Positions 28,993 to 37,006 of a stretch of 64,000 bases of DNA are shown one piece after another. The notes under the pieces were generated by a model that had not been told where the DNA came from, searched no databases, and worked only from the letters and a program-made list of their open reading frames with translations. The stretch comes from an uncultured Sulfurovum sp. Lineage in GTDB: Bacteria > Campylobacterota > Campylobacteria > Campylobacterales > Sulfurovaceae. Numbering within the stretch: the stretch's first letter is position 1; every line of letters starts with the position of its first letter. Made by a program: the position numbers and the translations under genes. The stretch lies in assembly GCA_902727895.1 (NCBI GenBank), contig CACVAP010000053.1:39978-103977 (forward strand). Direction: 5' to 3'.

Positions 28993-29450
28993 GTTATGAT
29001 CTTCTACTATTCACGCACATAGCCTCTGTCATACTCTTACTTGGAGTAGGTGCTGGTTCTGCTTTTTATAAGTTCATGGCAGATAGGTCAGGGAATTTAG
29101 AAGTCATTGTGCATACTAACAAAATGGTGGTTTTAGCCGATTGGTTATTTATCACACCTTCTGCCATACTTCAACCTTTAACAGGAGTTCTTTTAATGAA
29201 TATGTTAAATATCTCAATTTGGACTCCTTGGTTATTGGCTTCTATTATCTTGTATATTTTTGCAGGAGTTTTATGGCTTGTTGCTGTTTATTTACAGATA
29301 CGCATGAAAGATATGGCGTTGGAAGTACAAAGAAAAGAAGAGACACTAGGTAAGGAGTATTTTCTTTTTGTAAAATATTGGGTGATTCTTGGGATTTTTT
29401 CTTTTTTAGCCATGGCGAGTGTGTTTGTTTTGATGGTCTTTAAACCTTAA
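28989..29450 (+). CDS. DUF2269-family membrane protein
   Basis: 153 residues with four transmembrane helices (LFTHIASVILLLGVGAGSAF; FITPSAILQPLTGVLL; LASIILYIFAGVLWLVAVYL; YWVILGIFSFLAMASVFVL). The pattern matches DUF2269, often found next to NDUFA9/DoxX-type proteins. The start at 28989 gives an ATGA overlap with the previous gene and a TTGGAG site; an upstream ATG at 28905 inside the previous gene is not used. Confidence 0.78.
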   Translation: MSYDLLLFTHIASVILLLGVGAGSAFYKFMADRSGNLEVIVHTNKMVVLADWLFITPSAILQPLTGVLLMNMLNISIWTPWLLASIILYIFAGVLWLVAVYLQIRMKDMALEVQRKEETLGKEYFLFVKYWVILGIFSFLAMASVFVLMVFKP

Positions 29451-29468
29451 TTTTTTATTAAAAAAGGG

Positions 29469-29474
29469 TATAAT
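29469..29474 (+). promoter_or_regulatory. Putative -10 box upstream of the yjgN-like gene
   Basis: GGGTATAATG box 33 bp before the ATG at 29507; indicates a separate promoter for the YjgN-M48 pair. Confidence 0.5.
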
Positions 29475-29506
29475 GCTTCTTCAAAAATCATTGAATAAGG
29501 ATATAT

Positions 29507-30667
29507 ATGGAAGCACTACGCTTTACAGGATCAGGAAGTGAATATTTTAAAATTTGGATTGTTAATGTTTTATTGACCATCATTACACTGGGGATATATT
29601 ACCCTTGGGCTAAGGTACGTAATAAACGATATTTTTATGCCAATTCTAATTTGGCAGATAGAAACTTTGAGTATCATGCAACTGGAAAGCAGTTGTTTAT
29701 CGGATTTTTAATTGCTGTTGGGATCTTCATAGTTTTCCAAATAGTCTCTCAAATTTCACCTATAGCGTCTATTGTTTTAATTATTGCGCTGTTTATAGCG
29801 ATTCCTTGGATCATTTGGAGAAGCTTGATGTTTAACATGCGTGTAACAAGTTTTTCGAATGTTCATTTTGGGTTTAAGGGTAAGTTAAAACAAGCATACA
29901 TCAACTTTTTTGTTTATCCATTCTTGCTAATTGTCCTTATATATGGACTACCATTACTTGCAGCTTTTGCACCAATGATAGGTGTACCAGAAACATTGGC
30001 TACGATTTTATCTTTTTCTTTGATACTTATACTTCCAGCTGCTTTTTATCTTTTTGCTTTTATCAAAAAAATAAATACAGAATATATCATTAATGGTTCA
30101 CGTTACGGACAAGGTATTTTTGAAGCAAGTGTTGAAACTAAAAAGTTTATGATGATTAATTTAAAAACATTGGGAATTTCTGTCTTAGTACTTTTAGTTA
30201 TGGGTATTTTAGCTGCTCTATTTGGTGGAGGGATGGAAATACTTGCTACTTTTGATACTGAAAGTTTTGAACAAGGTCAACTACCAGAAGGCTTGATAGG
30301 AATATTAGCATTAGGATACTTCTTTATGCTTATTGGAATGATTTTTATTATGGCATTTTCTATTACAAGACAGCGTACTTATGTGTATGCCAATACAAAA
30401 CTTGATGATGAAATTGCTTTTGAATCAACCCTTAGAGCCAGAGATTTTGCCTGGGTTATGCTTTCAAATATGCTACTTGTTATTGTTACTTTAGGACTTG
30501 CTATGCCATGGGCAAAAGTAAGAATGGCGAAGTTAATGCTTGAAAATACTTTAGTAGATACGTCTACAGGCTTTGATGAGTACATTAACCAAAAGCAAGA
30601 TGAAGAGTCATCTTTAGGTGAGCAGATTGGTGATGCGTTTGATGTCGATGTTGGCGTGGCATTTTAA
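29507..30667 (+). CDS. YjgN/DUF898-family membrane protein
   Basis: 386 residues. Two copies of the DUF898 repeat are visible: F-x-G-S-G-x-E-Y-F-K-I-W...L-G-I-Y-Y-P-W-A-K-V-R-x-K-R-Y-F near residue 6, and ARDFAWVMLSNMLLVIVTLG...PWAKVRMAKL near residue 308. Each has its own hydrophobic helices. Function unknown, but it is commonly encoded directly before an M48 peptidase, as here (5 bp gap). Confidence 0.85.
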   Translation: MEALRFTGSGSEYFKIWIVNVLLTIITLGIYYPWAKVRNKRYFYANSNLADRNFEYHATGKQLFIGFLIAVGIFIVFQIVSQISPIASIVLIIALFIAIPWIIWRSLMFNMRVTSFSNVHFGFKGKLKQAYINFFVYPFLLIVLIYGLPLLAAFAPMIGVPETLATILSFSLILILPAAFYLFAFIKKINTEYIINGSRYGQGIFEASVETKKFMMINLKTLGISVLVLLVMGILAALFGGGMEILATFDTESFEQGQLPEGLIGILALGYFFMLIGMIFIMAFSITRQRTYVYANTKLDDEIAFESTLRARDFAWVMLSNMLLVIVTLGLAMPWAKVRMAKLMLENTLVDTSTGFDEYINQKQDEESSLGEQIGDAFDVDVGVAF

Positions 30668-30672
30668 TTGTT

Positions 30673-31764
30673 ATGATTAACGGAAACTATCATAAAAAAG
30701 GGAGTGCAGCACGAGAAGCTGCTGTACTCTCCATCAATGACTTGGGTCGCTATGCTATTGAACTTGAAGATGGGACAGTTCATCGAGGTGAATTGTCTCA
30801 TCTAAATATTTCTGAACGTTTGGGTAATGTTGAACGAAAAATCAGACTGGAAGATGGTTCTGTTTTTGGAACATTAGACAATGATGCTGTAGACACACTT
30901 TTTAAAGGTGCGCAAAAAGTTAATGCTTTTGTCCATTATCTAGAAACACATCTCAAATGGATAGTAGTAGCTGTGCTAGTGGCTATTTTTACTGCTTTTT
31001 CATTTTTTAAATGGGGTGTGCCTTGGGCAAGTGACAAGATAGCACATACTTTACCTTACTCGACGAATGAACTCATTGCTAAAGGAAGTATGGACTTCTT
31101 AGATGAATATATGTTTGAGAAAAGTGCATTGGGTGAGGGTATTCAAGAAAGAATTCGTCAACACTTCAATGAAAATATAGCACACATAAGTGTTGATGAT
31201 GAAAGTGAAATAGAATATAAACTACATTTCCGTTCTTGGACTATGGGTTACACAGAAATTCCAAATGCCTTAGCCCTTCCTTCTGGAGATATTATTTTAA
31301 CAGATAAGTTTGTTCAGATTGCAGCGAATCAAGATGAGATTGACTCAGTACTACTTCATGAAATGGGGCATGTGGTGCATAGACATGGTTTAGAGATGCT
31401 CATAGAAGGAACATTTGTAACCGTAGCTGTCATGCTCATGACAGGTGATGGAACAGCCATGGGCGACATGGGTGTTGGTCTGGGTTCAGCTTTACTTAGC
31501 TCATCCTATTCACGTGGACATGAGTCGGAGGCTGACAAATATGCTTTTGACAAAATGCTTAAAGCAGGGGTTGACCCAAAATCATTTTCAAATATTATGA
31601 ATAGATTAACAGCTTACATGAGTGATGAGTATCAAGATAACAAGCAAAAGAAAGACGACAATGTTATGGACTACTTTGCTTCTCATCCTAGTACTCAAAA
31701 ACGTGTGGATTTAGCCAACCGTTATAGTGAGTGTTTTAAACAAGGCTTGACGGTTTGTAAATAG
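30673..31764 (+). CDS. M48-family membrane metalloprotease
   Basis: 363 residues. A soluble N-terminal region, one transmembrane helix at ~96-114 (WIVVAVLVAIFTAFSFF), then an M48 domain with zinc motif HEMGH (229-233) and the downstream Glu ligand in HESEADKYAF. It probably faces the periplasm and processes membrane or secreted proteins. Pairs with the YjgN-like gene immediately upstream. The ribosome binding site is weak. Confidence 0.87.
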   Translation: MINGNYHKKGSAAREAAVLSINDLGRYAIELEDGTVHRGELSHLNISERLGNVERKIRLEDGSVFGTLDNDAVDTLFKGAQKVNAFVHYLETHLKWIVVAVLVAIFTAFSFFKWGVPWASDKIAHTLPYSTNELIAKGSMDFLDEYMFEKSALGEGIQERIRQHFNENIAHISVDDESEIEYKLHFRSWTMGYTEIPNALALPSGDIILTDKFVQIAANQDEIDSVLLHEMGHVVHRHGLEMLIEGTFVTVAVMLMTGDGTAMGDMGVGLGSALLSSSYSRGHESEADKYAFDKMLKAGVDPKSFSNIMNRLTAYMSDEYQDNKQKKDDNVMDYFASHPSTQKRVDLANRYSECFKQGLTVCK

Positions 31765-31797
31765 TTTAGCGTTTTTTATTTTTATATTCAAACCTGT

Positions 31798-31816
31798 AGG
31801 AAGACCTTCTCTTCCT
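31798..31816. terminator. Hairpin between convergent genes
   Basis: AGGAAGA / TCTTCCT with a 5-base loop, plus outer CCT/AGG pairing; T-rich on the minus strand after it. Lies between the M48 protease and the transglutaminase-like gene. Confidence 0.5.
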
Positions 31817-31817
31817 T

Positions 31818-32408
31818 CTAGGAATTATTTTTTACTTTCATTTCCACATCTGGAAAATTCTCAACCATCTCAGCATAACAAGTATGCTTTTTCAATGCCA
31901 CAAGCACTTCCTCTAACGGCTCAGCCAAAATCTCAGGTAAATCAAATTCCTGTTCAGTAAGTTCAAATGCCAATTGCTCATGAGGTGGATTAAATTGGGC
32001 ATTCACGCCTTCCTTATTACCTCTCGCATCAACACGGTACCAACCATACTCTTTTAAGTAGAGGTTATTGAGTCCATGTAGACAGTAGATGTCTTTCTTA
32101 TACTCCGAACAAGAGAGTCGTTGATAAGAAAAGCCTGTTGGGATGCCATTGGTCCGAAGTAGTGCGGCTAAGAGATGACTCTTAGCATAACACCAACCTG
32201 TTTTGTGTTTTAAAACATCCGATGCTTTGTAGGTGGTAATCTCATTTTGATAATCACCCGAATGGTGAATTTGGTCTCGAACATACTCAAAACAGTTTCT
32301 AGCTATTTGGACATCGCTGTCACACCCTTTTGCCAAACGCATCGCTAAGGCATTTACTTCTTTATTTGAGTAGTCTACTATTTCTGTTTCTTCTAAATAT
32401 TGTTGCAT
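31818..32408 (-). CDS. Transglutaminase-like cysteine protein
   Basis: 196 residues with a transglutaminase-like core: catalytic Cys in KTGWCYAKSHLLAALLR, His in CLHGLNNLYL and Asp in WYRVDARGN. N-terminal helices (residues 1-50) and an acidic C-terminus. Cytoplasmic (no signal peptide). Probably a peptidase or amidase, not a crosslinker. A mini-ORF and a conserved palindrome lie directly upstream on the same strand (separate entries). Confidence 0.82.
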   Translation of the reverse strand: MQQYLEETEIVDYSNKEVNALAMRLAKGCDSDVQIARNCFEYVRDQIHHSGDYQNEITTYKASDVLKHKTGWCYAKSHLLAALLRTNGIPTGFSYQRLSCSEYKKDIYCLHGLNNLYLKEYGWYRVDARGNKEGVNAQFNPPHEQLAFELTEQEFDLPEILAEPLEEVLVALKKHTCYAEMVENFPDVEMKVKNNS

Positions 32409-32481
32409 TGTTATTCCTAAAATTATATAAAAATTTTGTATGGAGTATACTATTTATTCCATAGGTACGCATGTGAAAAAG

Positions 32482-32495
32482 TGATAAATATATCA
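32482..32495 (-). promoter_or_regulatory. Conserved TGATA-N4-TATCA palindrome, copy A
   Basis: A dyad between the mini-ORF stop (32509) and the transglutaminase start. On the minus strand it is followed by TTTTT, so it may be a weak terminator or attenuator. The same palindrome with the same flanks (AAAAAGTGATAAAT, TATCAGT) occurs at 35798-35811. Confidence 0.5.
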
Positions 32496-32508
32496 GTAAA
32501 AAGGAAGA

Positions 32509-32568
32509 TTAATGGAGAACCCTAAGAAGCATTTTTGTAATTTGAATATGGTTAATAATAATTTTCAT
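32509..32568 (-). CDS. 19-codon mini-ORF upstream of the transglutaminase gene (leader A)
   Basis: Encodes MKIIINHIQITKMLLRVLH, with AAGGAG six bases before its ATG. A homologous mini-ORF at 35830-35886 shares the MKIII start, the central -TxMLL- and the ribosome binding site. Both sit on the minus strand upstream of an otherwise unrelated gene, followed by the same palindrome. Likely a leader peptide or a very small protein; function unknown. Confidence 0.55.
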   Translation of the reverse strand: MKIIINHIQITKMLLRVLH

Positions 32569-32708
32569 TTTCTGCTCCTTAAAGTGTTTAGTAACTAAAA
32601 TCTTAGAGATTTTTCAGTTAAATAGTGCTTAGTAAAATGCCTTATTAAATTTGGATACAATGCCTTTATGAAAAATTTGACTCCATTAGAAAATAGAATA
32701 ACCCACTT

Positions 32709-33563
32709 ATGACCTATCTTGTACCAAACTACTTCCTCGAAAATGAACCAAATACTGTAATTAGTTCTGATACGCTTTTTACCCTAAGCTATTCTACAAA
32801 AAGAAGTCAAGATAGAATTTATATACGTAATACAACACATGTCATGATTTTATTAAAAAAAGGCGAAAAAAAACTCACCACGGATAAAGAAGATCTCCTA
32901 CTTCATAGAGGTGATATACTACTTTTAACACAAGGAAACTACTTTATGAGTGAAGTACTTAGTGAGGATGGTATATACCAAGCGTTATTAGTTTATTTTA
33001 ATGATGAGTTCGTAATGAACTTTATCAAAAAATACGATATCAAGTTAAGTAATAACGAAAGTCAAAATATAATTTCATTTTCTTCTAACACGCTTTTAAA
33101 ATCACTGATTGATTCTTTTGAACTTTACCTAGATAAAAAACTGGAACGCCATAATGAGATAGTTAAACTTAAAACAGAAGAGATATTTTTACATCTACTC
33201 AATGAAAACGAGCATTCATTTTATAGTTTTTTAAAAGCGATTCGCTTCTCTTCTAAAGATAGAATTAAATACATACTAGAAGCTAATATTGACCTCATAG
33301 ACACGGTTGAAGATATGTGTAAAATAGCAAGAGTTAGTAAAAATGAATTACGACTTGCCTTTAAAAACTCTGTAGGTATGCAACCCAAAGTATGGTTAGA
33401 TAGTAAGCGTTTAGAACAAGCTTCTTTAATGCTGACAAATTCCAATGAGACCATTTCGTCTATAGCTACTACCTGTGGTTATAATACTGTTTCTTGGTTT
33501 GGGGTACAATTTAAAAAAGCTTATGGCGTTACACCAAAAGTCTATAGAGAACAAAACTCATAA
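32709..33563 (+). CDS. AraC-family transcriptional regulator
   Basis: 284 residues: a cupin-like N-terminal sensing domain (~1-170) and a C-terminal double helix-turn-helix (~185-284) ending with SSIATTCGYNTVSWFGVQFKKAYGVTP, the classic AraC signature (shown split: TTCGYNTVSWFGVQFKKAYG). Transcribed away from the mini-ORF/transglutaminase unit, so it may control it. TACAAT -10-like box at 32656-32661. Confidence 0.87.
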   Translation: MTYLVPNYFLENEPNTVISSDTLFTLSYSTKRSQDRIYIRNTTHVMILLKKGEKKLTTDKEDLLLHRGDILLLTQGNYFMSEVLSEDGIYQALLVYFNDEFVMNFIKKYDIKLSNNESQNIISFSSNTLLKSLIDSFELYLDKKLERHNEIVKLKTEEIFLHLLNENEHSFYSFLKAIRFSSKDRIKYILEANIDLIDTVEDMCKIARVSKNELRLAFKNSVGMQPKVWLDSKRLEQASLMLTNSNETISSIATTCGYNTVSWFGVQFKKAYGVTPKVYREQNS

Positions 33564-33641
33564 AACTTTAGCTATTTCTTATACTTCTTCTTTTCTCTTC
33601 AAGATATCATACTGCACATCTTAAAAAATCAAGGAAAAAAT

Positions 33642-34169
33642 ATGAAACATATGATTCTAACCTTATTACTGCTATCAGGTTTGATGGCTGACAACTTTAC
33701 TCTAAATAGTAATGACTTAAAAGGGCAATTAACTAAAGTCCAAGAGTTTAACAGTTTTGGTTGTAGTGGAGAGAATAAATCACCTCACTTACAATGGTCA
33801 AATGTACCTAAAGGAACAAAGAGTTTTGCCATTACTGTCTATGACCCTGATGCACCAACAGGTAGTGGATGGTGGCATTGGTTGGTTGTTAACATTCCAG
33901 TAACAACCAATAGTATCATTACAGATGCATCAAATACAAAAAAATTACCAAAAGGTGCTATAGAGACTGTTAATGACTATGGTTCATTAAATTTTGGTGG
34001 TGCATGTCCTCCAAAAGCTGATAAAGCACATAGCTATGTTTTCACTGTTTATGCTTTAGATGTAGAGAAGTTAGAGGTAACAGAAAAAAGTGATAGTGCT
34101 TTAGTTGGCTACATGATTAATCAACATCTTATTCAAAAAGCAACGATGGTATCGTACTATCAACGTTAA
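33642..34169 (+). CDS. YbhB/YbcL-family PEBP protein, secreted
   Basis: 175 residues; signal peptide MKHMILTLLLLSGLMA cleaved before DNFTL. Phosphatidylethanolamine-binding-protein fold: NKSPHLQWSNVPKGTKSFAIT, DPDAPTGSGWWHW and the C-terminal GACPPKADKAHSYVFTVYAL pocket residues. Bacterial members have no firmly assigned role. Follows the AraC gene (78 bp). Confidence 0.87.
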   Translation: MKHMILTLLLLSGLMADNFTLNSNDLKGQLTKVQEFNSFGCSGENKSPHLQWSNVPKGTKSFAITVYDPDAPTGSGWWHWLVVNIPVTTNSIITDASNTKKLPKGAIETVNDYGSLNFGGACPPKADKAHSYVFTVYALDVEKLEVTEKSDSALVGYMINQHLIQKATMVSYYQR

Positions 34170-34181
34170 AGATAATAAGGG

Positions 34182-34204
34182 GGGACACTCATAAAAAGTG
34201 TTCC
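34182..34204 (+). terminator. Terminator of the PEBP gene
   Basis: GGGACACT / AGTGTTCC stem (one G-U pair) with a 7-base loop, then a T/A-rich tail; 12 bp past the stop. Confidence 0.6.
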
Positions 34205-34231
34205 TACTATTATTATTGCTTTCCATATATT

Positions 34232-34381
34232 TTATTTATACATCTCTTTCATCAACGCTACACCCAAATTGCTAAGAACGATAATTTTATTTTTATTCTC
34301 TTTATCTAATTGAATCCTTAGTAAGTGACTTTTTTTAAAAAAATTGGCTCGTTTAAGTTCATTAATATTGGGTTTAAAGTT
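34232..34381 (-). pseudogene. Possible coding remnant without a start codon
   Basis: A 49-codon open frame on the minus strand (bounded by in-frame stops) reads like a real protein: it contains INELKRANFFKKSHLLRIQL and ends in LGVALMKEMYK. There is no ATG, GTG or TTG at its beginning. The rest of the 270-bp gap has nothing else. No family is recognised; treat as a weak observation. Confidence 0.25.
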
Positions 34382-34437
34382 CATTCATGTTCAGGGGTTA
34401 TACTTCTCTTATCTAAAACGAATAAAGGATAAAGACG

Positions 34438-34887
34438 ATGAAAACTTTAAAACTATTAACCATAACAGGACTATTAAGCATCTCTACTTTAAATGCTCAG
34501 GAACATCATGATAAAACAGATAAGAGAACGAAAAATGTTCAACAACATCAAGAAGTTAAAAAAGAGCTAAAATCTAAACATGCAAAAGCACAGCATAGTA
34601 AACAAAAGAAACAAGTACAGATTAAAAAGAACCATAAGAAAAAAGTATACGTAGAGAAAAAGCACAGTAAAAAGCGTGTTTTTACAACGTTGAAAAGAGG
34701 TGACCAAGGGCCTAAGGTACGAGAGTTGCAAAGGGGTTTAAAACAAAAAAGACTTTACCAAGGTCGTGTTGACGGTGTTTTTGGTAAAGGTGTAAAAAGA
34801 GCTGTTAAAAAGTTTCAACGAAGACATAATCTTTATGCCGATGGTATAGCAGGTGCTAAAACGCTTAGACTTTTATATAAAAAATAA
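34438..34887 (+). CDS. Secreted peptidoglycan-binding-domain protein
   Basis: 149 residues: signal peptide (KLLTITGLLSISTLNA), a very basic His/Lys-rich linker (~21-80), then a peptidoglycan-binding (PG_binding_1) domain: LKRGDQGPKVRELQRGL, GVFGKGVKRAVKKFQRR, DGIAGAKTLRLL. No catalytic domain is attached, so it probably acts as a cell-wall binder in the periplasm. Calculated charge is strongly positive. AAAGGAT ribosome binding site. Confidence 0.82.
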   Translation: MKTLKLLTITGLLSISTLNAQEHHDKTDKRTKNVQQHQEVKKELKSKHAKAQHSKQKKQVQIKKNHKKKVYVEKKHSKKRVFTTLKRGDQGPKVRELQRGLKQKRLYQGRVDGVFGKGVKRAVKKFQRRHNLYADGIAGAKTLRLLYKK

Positions 34888-34908
34888 AGATAAATTATTA
34901 CGTCTCAA

Positions 34909-34942
34909 ATAAAGACAAACTCTAAAAATAGCTTGTCTTTAT
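34909..34942. terminator. Hairpin between convergent genes
   Basis: ATAAAGACAA / TTGTCTTTAT (10 bp) with a 14-base loop, between the peptidoglycan-binding protein and the TauE gene. Confidence 0.55.
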
Positions 34943-34980
34943 GCTTCTAAAACTACTGACTATCATCATATTGTCTATTT

Positions 34981-35703
34981 TTAAATCAAACTTCTAAATA
35001 TCAAAGCCAAAGCTCCAAATGTTGCCATACCTAAGACAACGGGTTTTGCATATTTTGGGTTAAAATATTTGGTAAACATTGGGGCAATTAAAAGTCCTAT
35101 GATAAACCCTGGCATCATGTAAAAACCTGAAATCATCTGTGCCAAAGAGAACTCATCAAATAGGTAAAATATAACTAACATCACAATGGTAAAGATCGTA
35201 TATAAAAATGCTAACGTAGATTTAATGGATTCCAGAGGGTGGTTTTGAAATATCAATGCTAAGATTTGACCACCTACAGCAGCCATGGCACCCATAATGC
35301 CTGCTAGAAAACCACCACTATAGTTGATGGTTGCACCCAATTTAAACGTGCTTACTTTCCAGCTAATAAAAACGGAAATCAAAATAAACATGCCAAATAT
35401 TACACCCAAGTGTTCAACATGGGTATTTTTAAAGATGTAGAGTGCCACAAATATTCCTGCTATCATCCCTAATGTTACTTGAGGGACATTGGTGATATCG
35501 ATATGTTCTATACCTTTATATGCCATCATTACGGTTAAGGTCAATGAGGCAAAGGCTATGGGTGCTGGGATAAGTGTGTACGATATCATTGCTAAAAAAG
35601 GCACAATAATCATCCCCACACTGACACCCGTTGCCATTTGTAAAATCGACGCTACGATTAAAATAAAATTTGCTAATAAAAAGCTACTTACAGTCCATTC
35701 CAT
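34981..35703 (-). CDS. TauE/SafE-family anion exporter
   Basis: 240 residues, about eight transmembrane helices. TauE/SafE hallmark glycine-rich segments are visible (LQMATGVSVGMIIVPFLAM; GFLAGIMGAMAAVGGQILAL; GFIIGLLIAPMFTKY). The family exports sulfite or organosulfonates; the substrate here is unknown. A mini-ORF with palindrome lies upstream on the same strand, and a TAGGAAT site precedes the ATG. Confidence 0.85.
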   Translation of the reverse strand: MEWTVSSFLLANFILIVASILQMATGVSVGMIIVPFLAMISYTLIPAPIAFASLTLTVMMAYKGIEHIDITNVPQVTLGMIAGIFVALYIFKNTHVEHLGVIFGMFILISVFISWKVSTFKLGATINYSGGFLAGIMGAMAAVGGQILALIFQNHPLESIKSTLAFLYTIFTIVMLVIFYLFDEFSLAQMISGFYMMPGFIIGLLIAPMFTKYFNPKYAKPVVLGMATFGALALIFRSLI

Positions 35704-35737
35704 GGATATTCCTAAAATTGTTTAAATGTATAAAAGT

Positions 35738-35772
35738 GGAGTTTTTTGGCTAGAGTCCAGACAGCAAACTCC
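35738..35772 (-). promoter_or_regulatory. Leader hairpin upstream of tauE-like gene
   Basis: GGAGTTT / AAACTCC inverted repeat enclosing a 21-base loop, 35-70 bp before the ATG; a second small dyad (CCCTA/TAGGG) is at 35771-35788. The loop word GGCTAGAGTCCAG nearly repeats at 35828 within the mini-ORF region. Possible structured 5' leader. Confidence 0.35.
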
Positions 35773-35797
35773 CTAAAAAAGAGTAGGGTTAAAAAAG

Positions 35798-35811
35798 TGA
35801 TAAATCTATCA
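35798..35811 (-). promoter_or_regulatory. Conserved TGATA-N4-TATCA palindrome, copy B
   Basis: Same dyad and flanks as copy A at 32482, again directly after a mini-ORF and before a minus-strand gene. T-run on the minus strand after the dyad. Confidence 0.5.
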
Positions 35812-35829
35812 GTGAGTAAAAGTAAGTGG

Positions 35830-35886
35830 CTAGAGCCAGAGTTTAAGAAGCATGGTTGTGGTTGGAAGGGTAATAATAATTTTCAT
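35830..35886 (-). CDS. 18-codon mini-ORF upstream of the TauE gene (leader B)
   Basis: Encodes MKIIITLPTTTMLLKLWL with AAGGAG six bases before ATG. Homologous to the mini-ORF at 32509-32568. It lies between the AraC/GyrI regulator (which ends at 35962) and the tauE-like gene. Confidence 0.55.
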   Translation of the reverse strand: MKIIITLPTTTMLLKLWL

Positions 35887-35951
35887 AGTTTGCTCCTTAA
35901 GATTTTGTGTAGTTGAAAGTTTAGAAGGTTTTCCGTTAGAGTTGGCTGATG

Positions 35952-35974
35952 CCCTATAAAATTATTTTATAGGG
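35952..35974 (-). terminator. Hairpin spanning the end of the AraC/GyrI gene
   Basis: Perfect 10-bp stem CCCTATAAAA / TTTTATAGGG with a 3-base loop; the stop codon lies inside it. No T-run follows, so termination would be weak or it serves mRNA stability. Confidence 0.45.
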
Positions 35975-36822
35975 ACATAGATTTCTGTTTCTATTTCGGA
36001 TTCATCCTCCGTCAAATGAGCATTTAAATACTTCTCAAAAGCTGGTTCATCTCTAAATTCATAAGCACTTTCTTCGATCCAAGCGTAAAGACCATACCAT
36101 GCTTCTTCAGCCTTTTTATAGCTTCCTTTGTAAAAAGTTTTAGCGTATTGCCCACCAGCGATAGACTTTGTTTCAAAATCATAGTTTGCCAACTCATCAA
36201 TTTCATCTTTACCCCAAGAGAGTGCTGCGTCATAACGGGTATTTGCTGTATCCGTAACTTGAGGGTCATCATGACAAATACCGATGGTTTCACCCTTTTC
36301 GATGTCTAGGTTCATCTCAATTTTTGCTGGTTTCTCTTGAAAACGTTCTCCTAGAGCATTCAGCTCAGTTGATAACCTTGTCCATGCTATCTTGGAGCTT
36401 GTATCATAATCTCCCATCTCACGTGTAAAAACAACATACACTTCATCTCGTTCAACGACTTCTATATTTTCCATCTTAAGTTCCTTGTAGTGGTTATGTA
36501 GGAATTTTTGGCTACTTTTATAGGCTGTTGGCGTTGTGCCAAACTGTTTTTTAAATGCTTTTAAAAACCCAGTAGGTGTTTTATAACCAGCATCTAACGC
36601 AATTTCTATCATACTTTTTTTCCCTCTTCTCACTTCTCCTGAAGCCCTTTGAAGACGGAGTCTTGTTGTGTATGACATAACCGACTCACCAATGTTTAGT
36701 TTAAAAATTCTACAAAAGTGATAGTGTGAATAACCCGAGATTTTAGACAAGACTAAAACATCCAGTTCATCGGCTAAATGATTTTCTATGTAATACGTCA
36801 CTTTTTTAATCTGTGGATTCAT
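35962..36822 (-). CDS. AraC regulator with GyrI-like effector domain
   Basis: 286 residues: N-terminal double HTH (residues ~8-105, ending in ALDAGYKTPTGFLKAFKKQFGTTP) followed by a GyrI-like small-molecule-binding domain (~120-286; EVVERDEVYVVFTREMGDY). This order (DNA-binding first) is typical of Rob/SoxS-related multidrug-type regulators. It probably responds to a cationic or amphipathic compound. No obvious target next to it besides the mini-ORF/tauE unit. Confidence 0.87.
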   Translation of the reverse strand: MNPQIKKVTYYIENHLADELDVLVLSKISGYSHYHFCRIFKLNIGESVMSYTTRLRLQRASGEVRRGKKSMIEIALDAGYKTPTGFLKAFKKQFGTTPTAYKSSQKFLHNHYKELKMENIEVVERDEVYVVFTREMGDYDTSSKIAWTRLSTELNALGERFQEKPAKIEMNLDIEKGETIGICHDDPQVTDTANTRYDAALSWGKDEIDELANYDFETKSIAGGQYAKTFYKGSYKKAEEAWYGLYAWIEESAYEFRDEPAFEKYLNAHLTEDESEIETEIYVPIK

Positions 36823-37006
36823 CTATTCTCCTTTTGGTAGGCTAAGTATAAACTATTTTACAAAACTTGTCTCTTCCCAAATTGCTAAAGTGATGATAGC
36901 GTATATAAGTACCGAAGAGGAGCTTGGTTTTGCATGACTTGAAGGATTGACTGTTTGTAAATGGTCTTTATGCTACAATAATCCTTTTTATGACAAAGGA
37001 CTATTG

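Noticed and set aside
36947..37006. N-terminal extension of the membrane protein at 37007
   Set aside because: The extension covers a probable -10 box and lacks a ribosome binding site; AAAGGA precedes the ATG at 37007.
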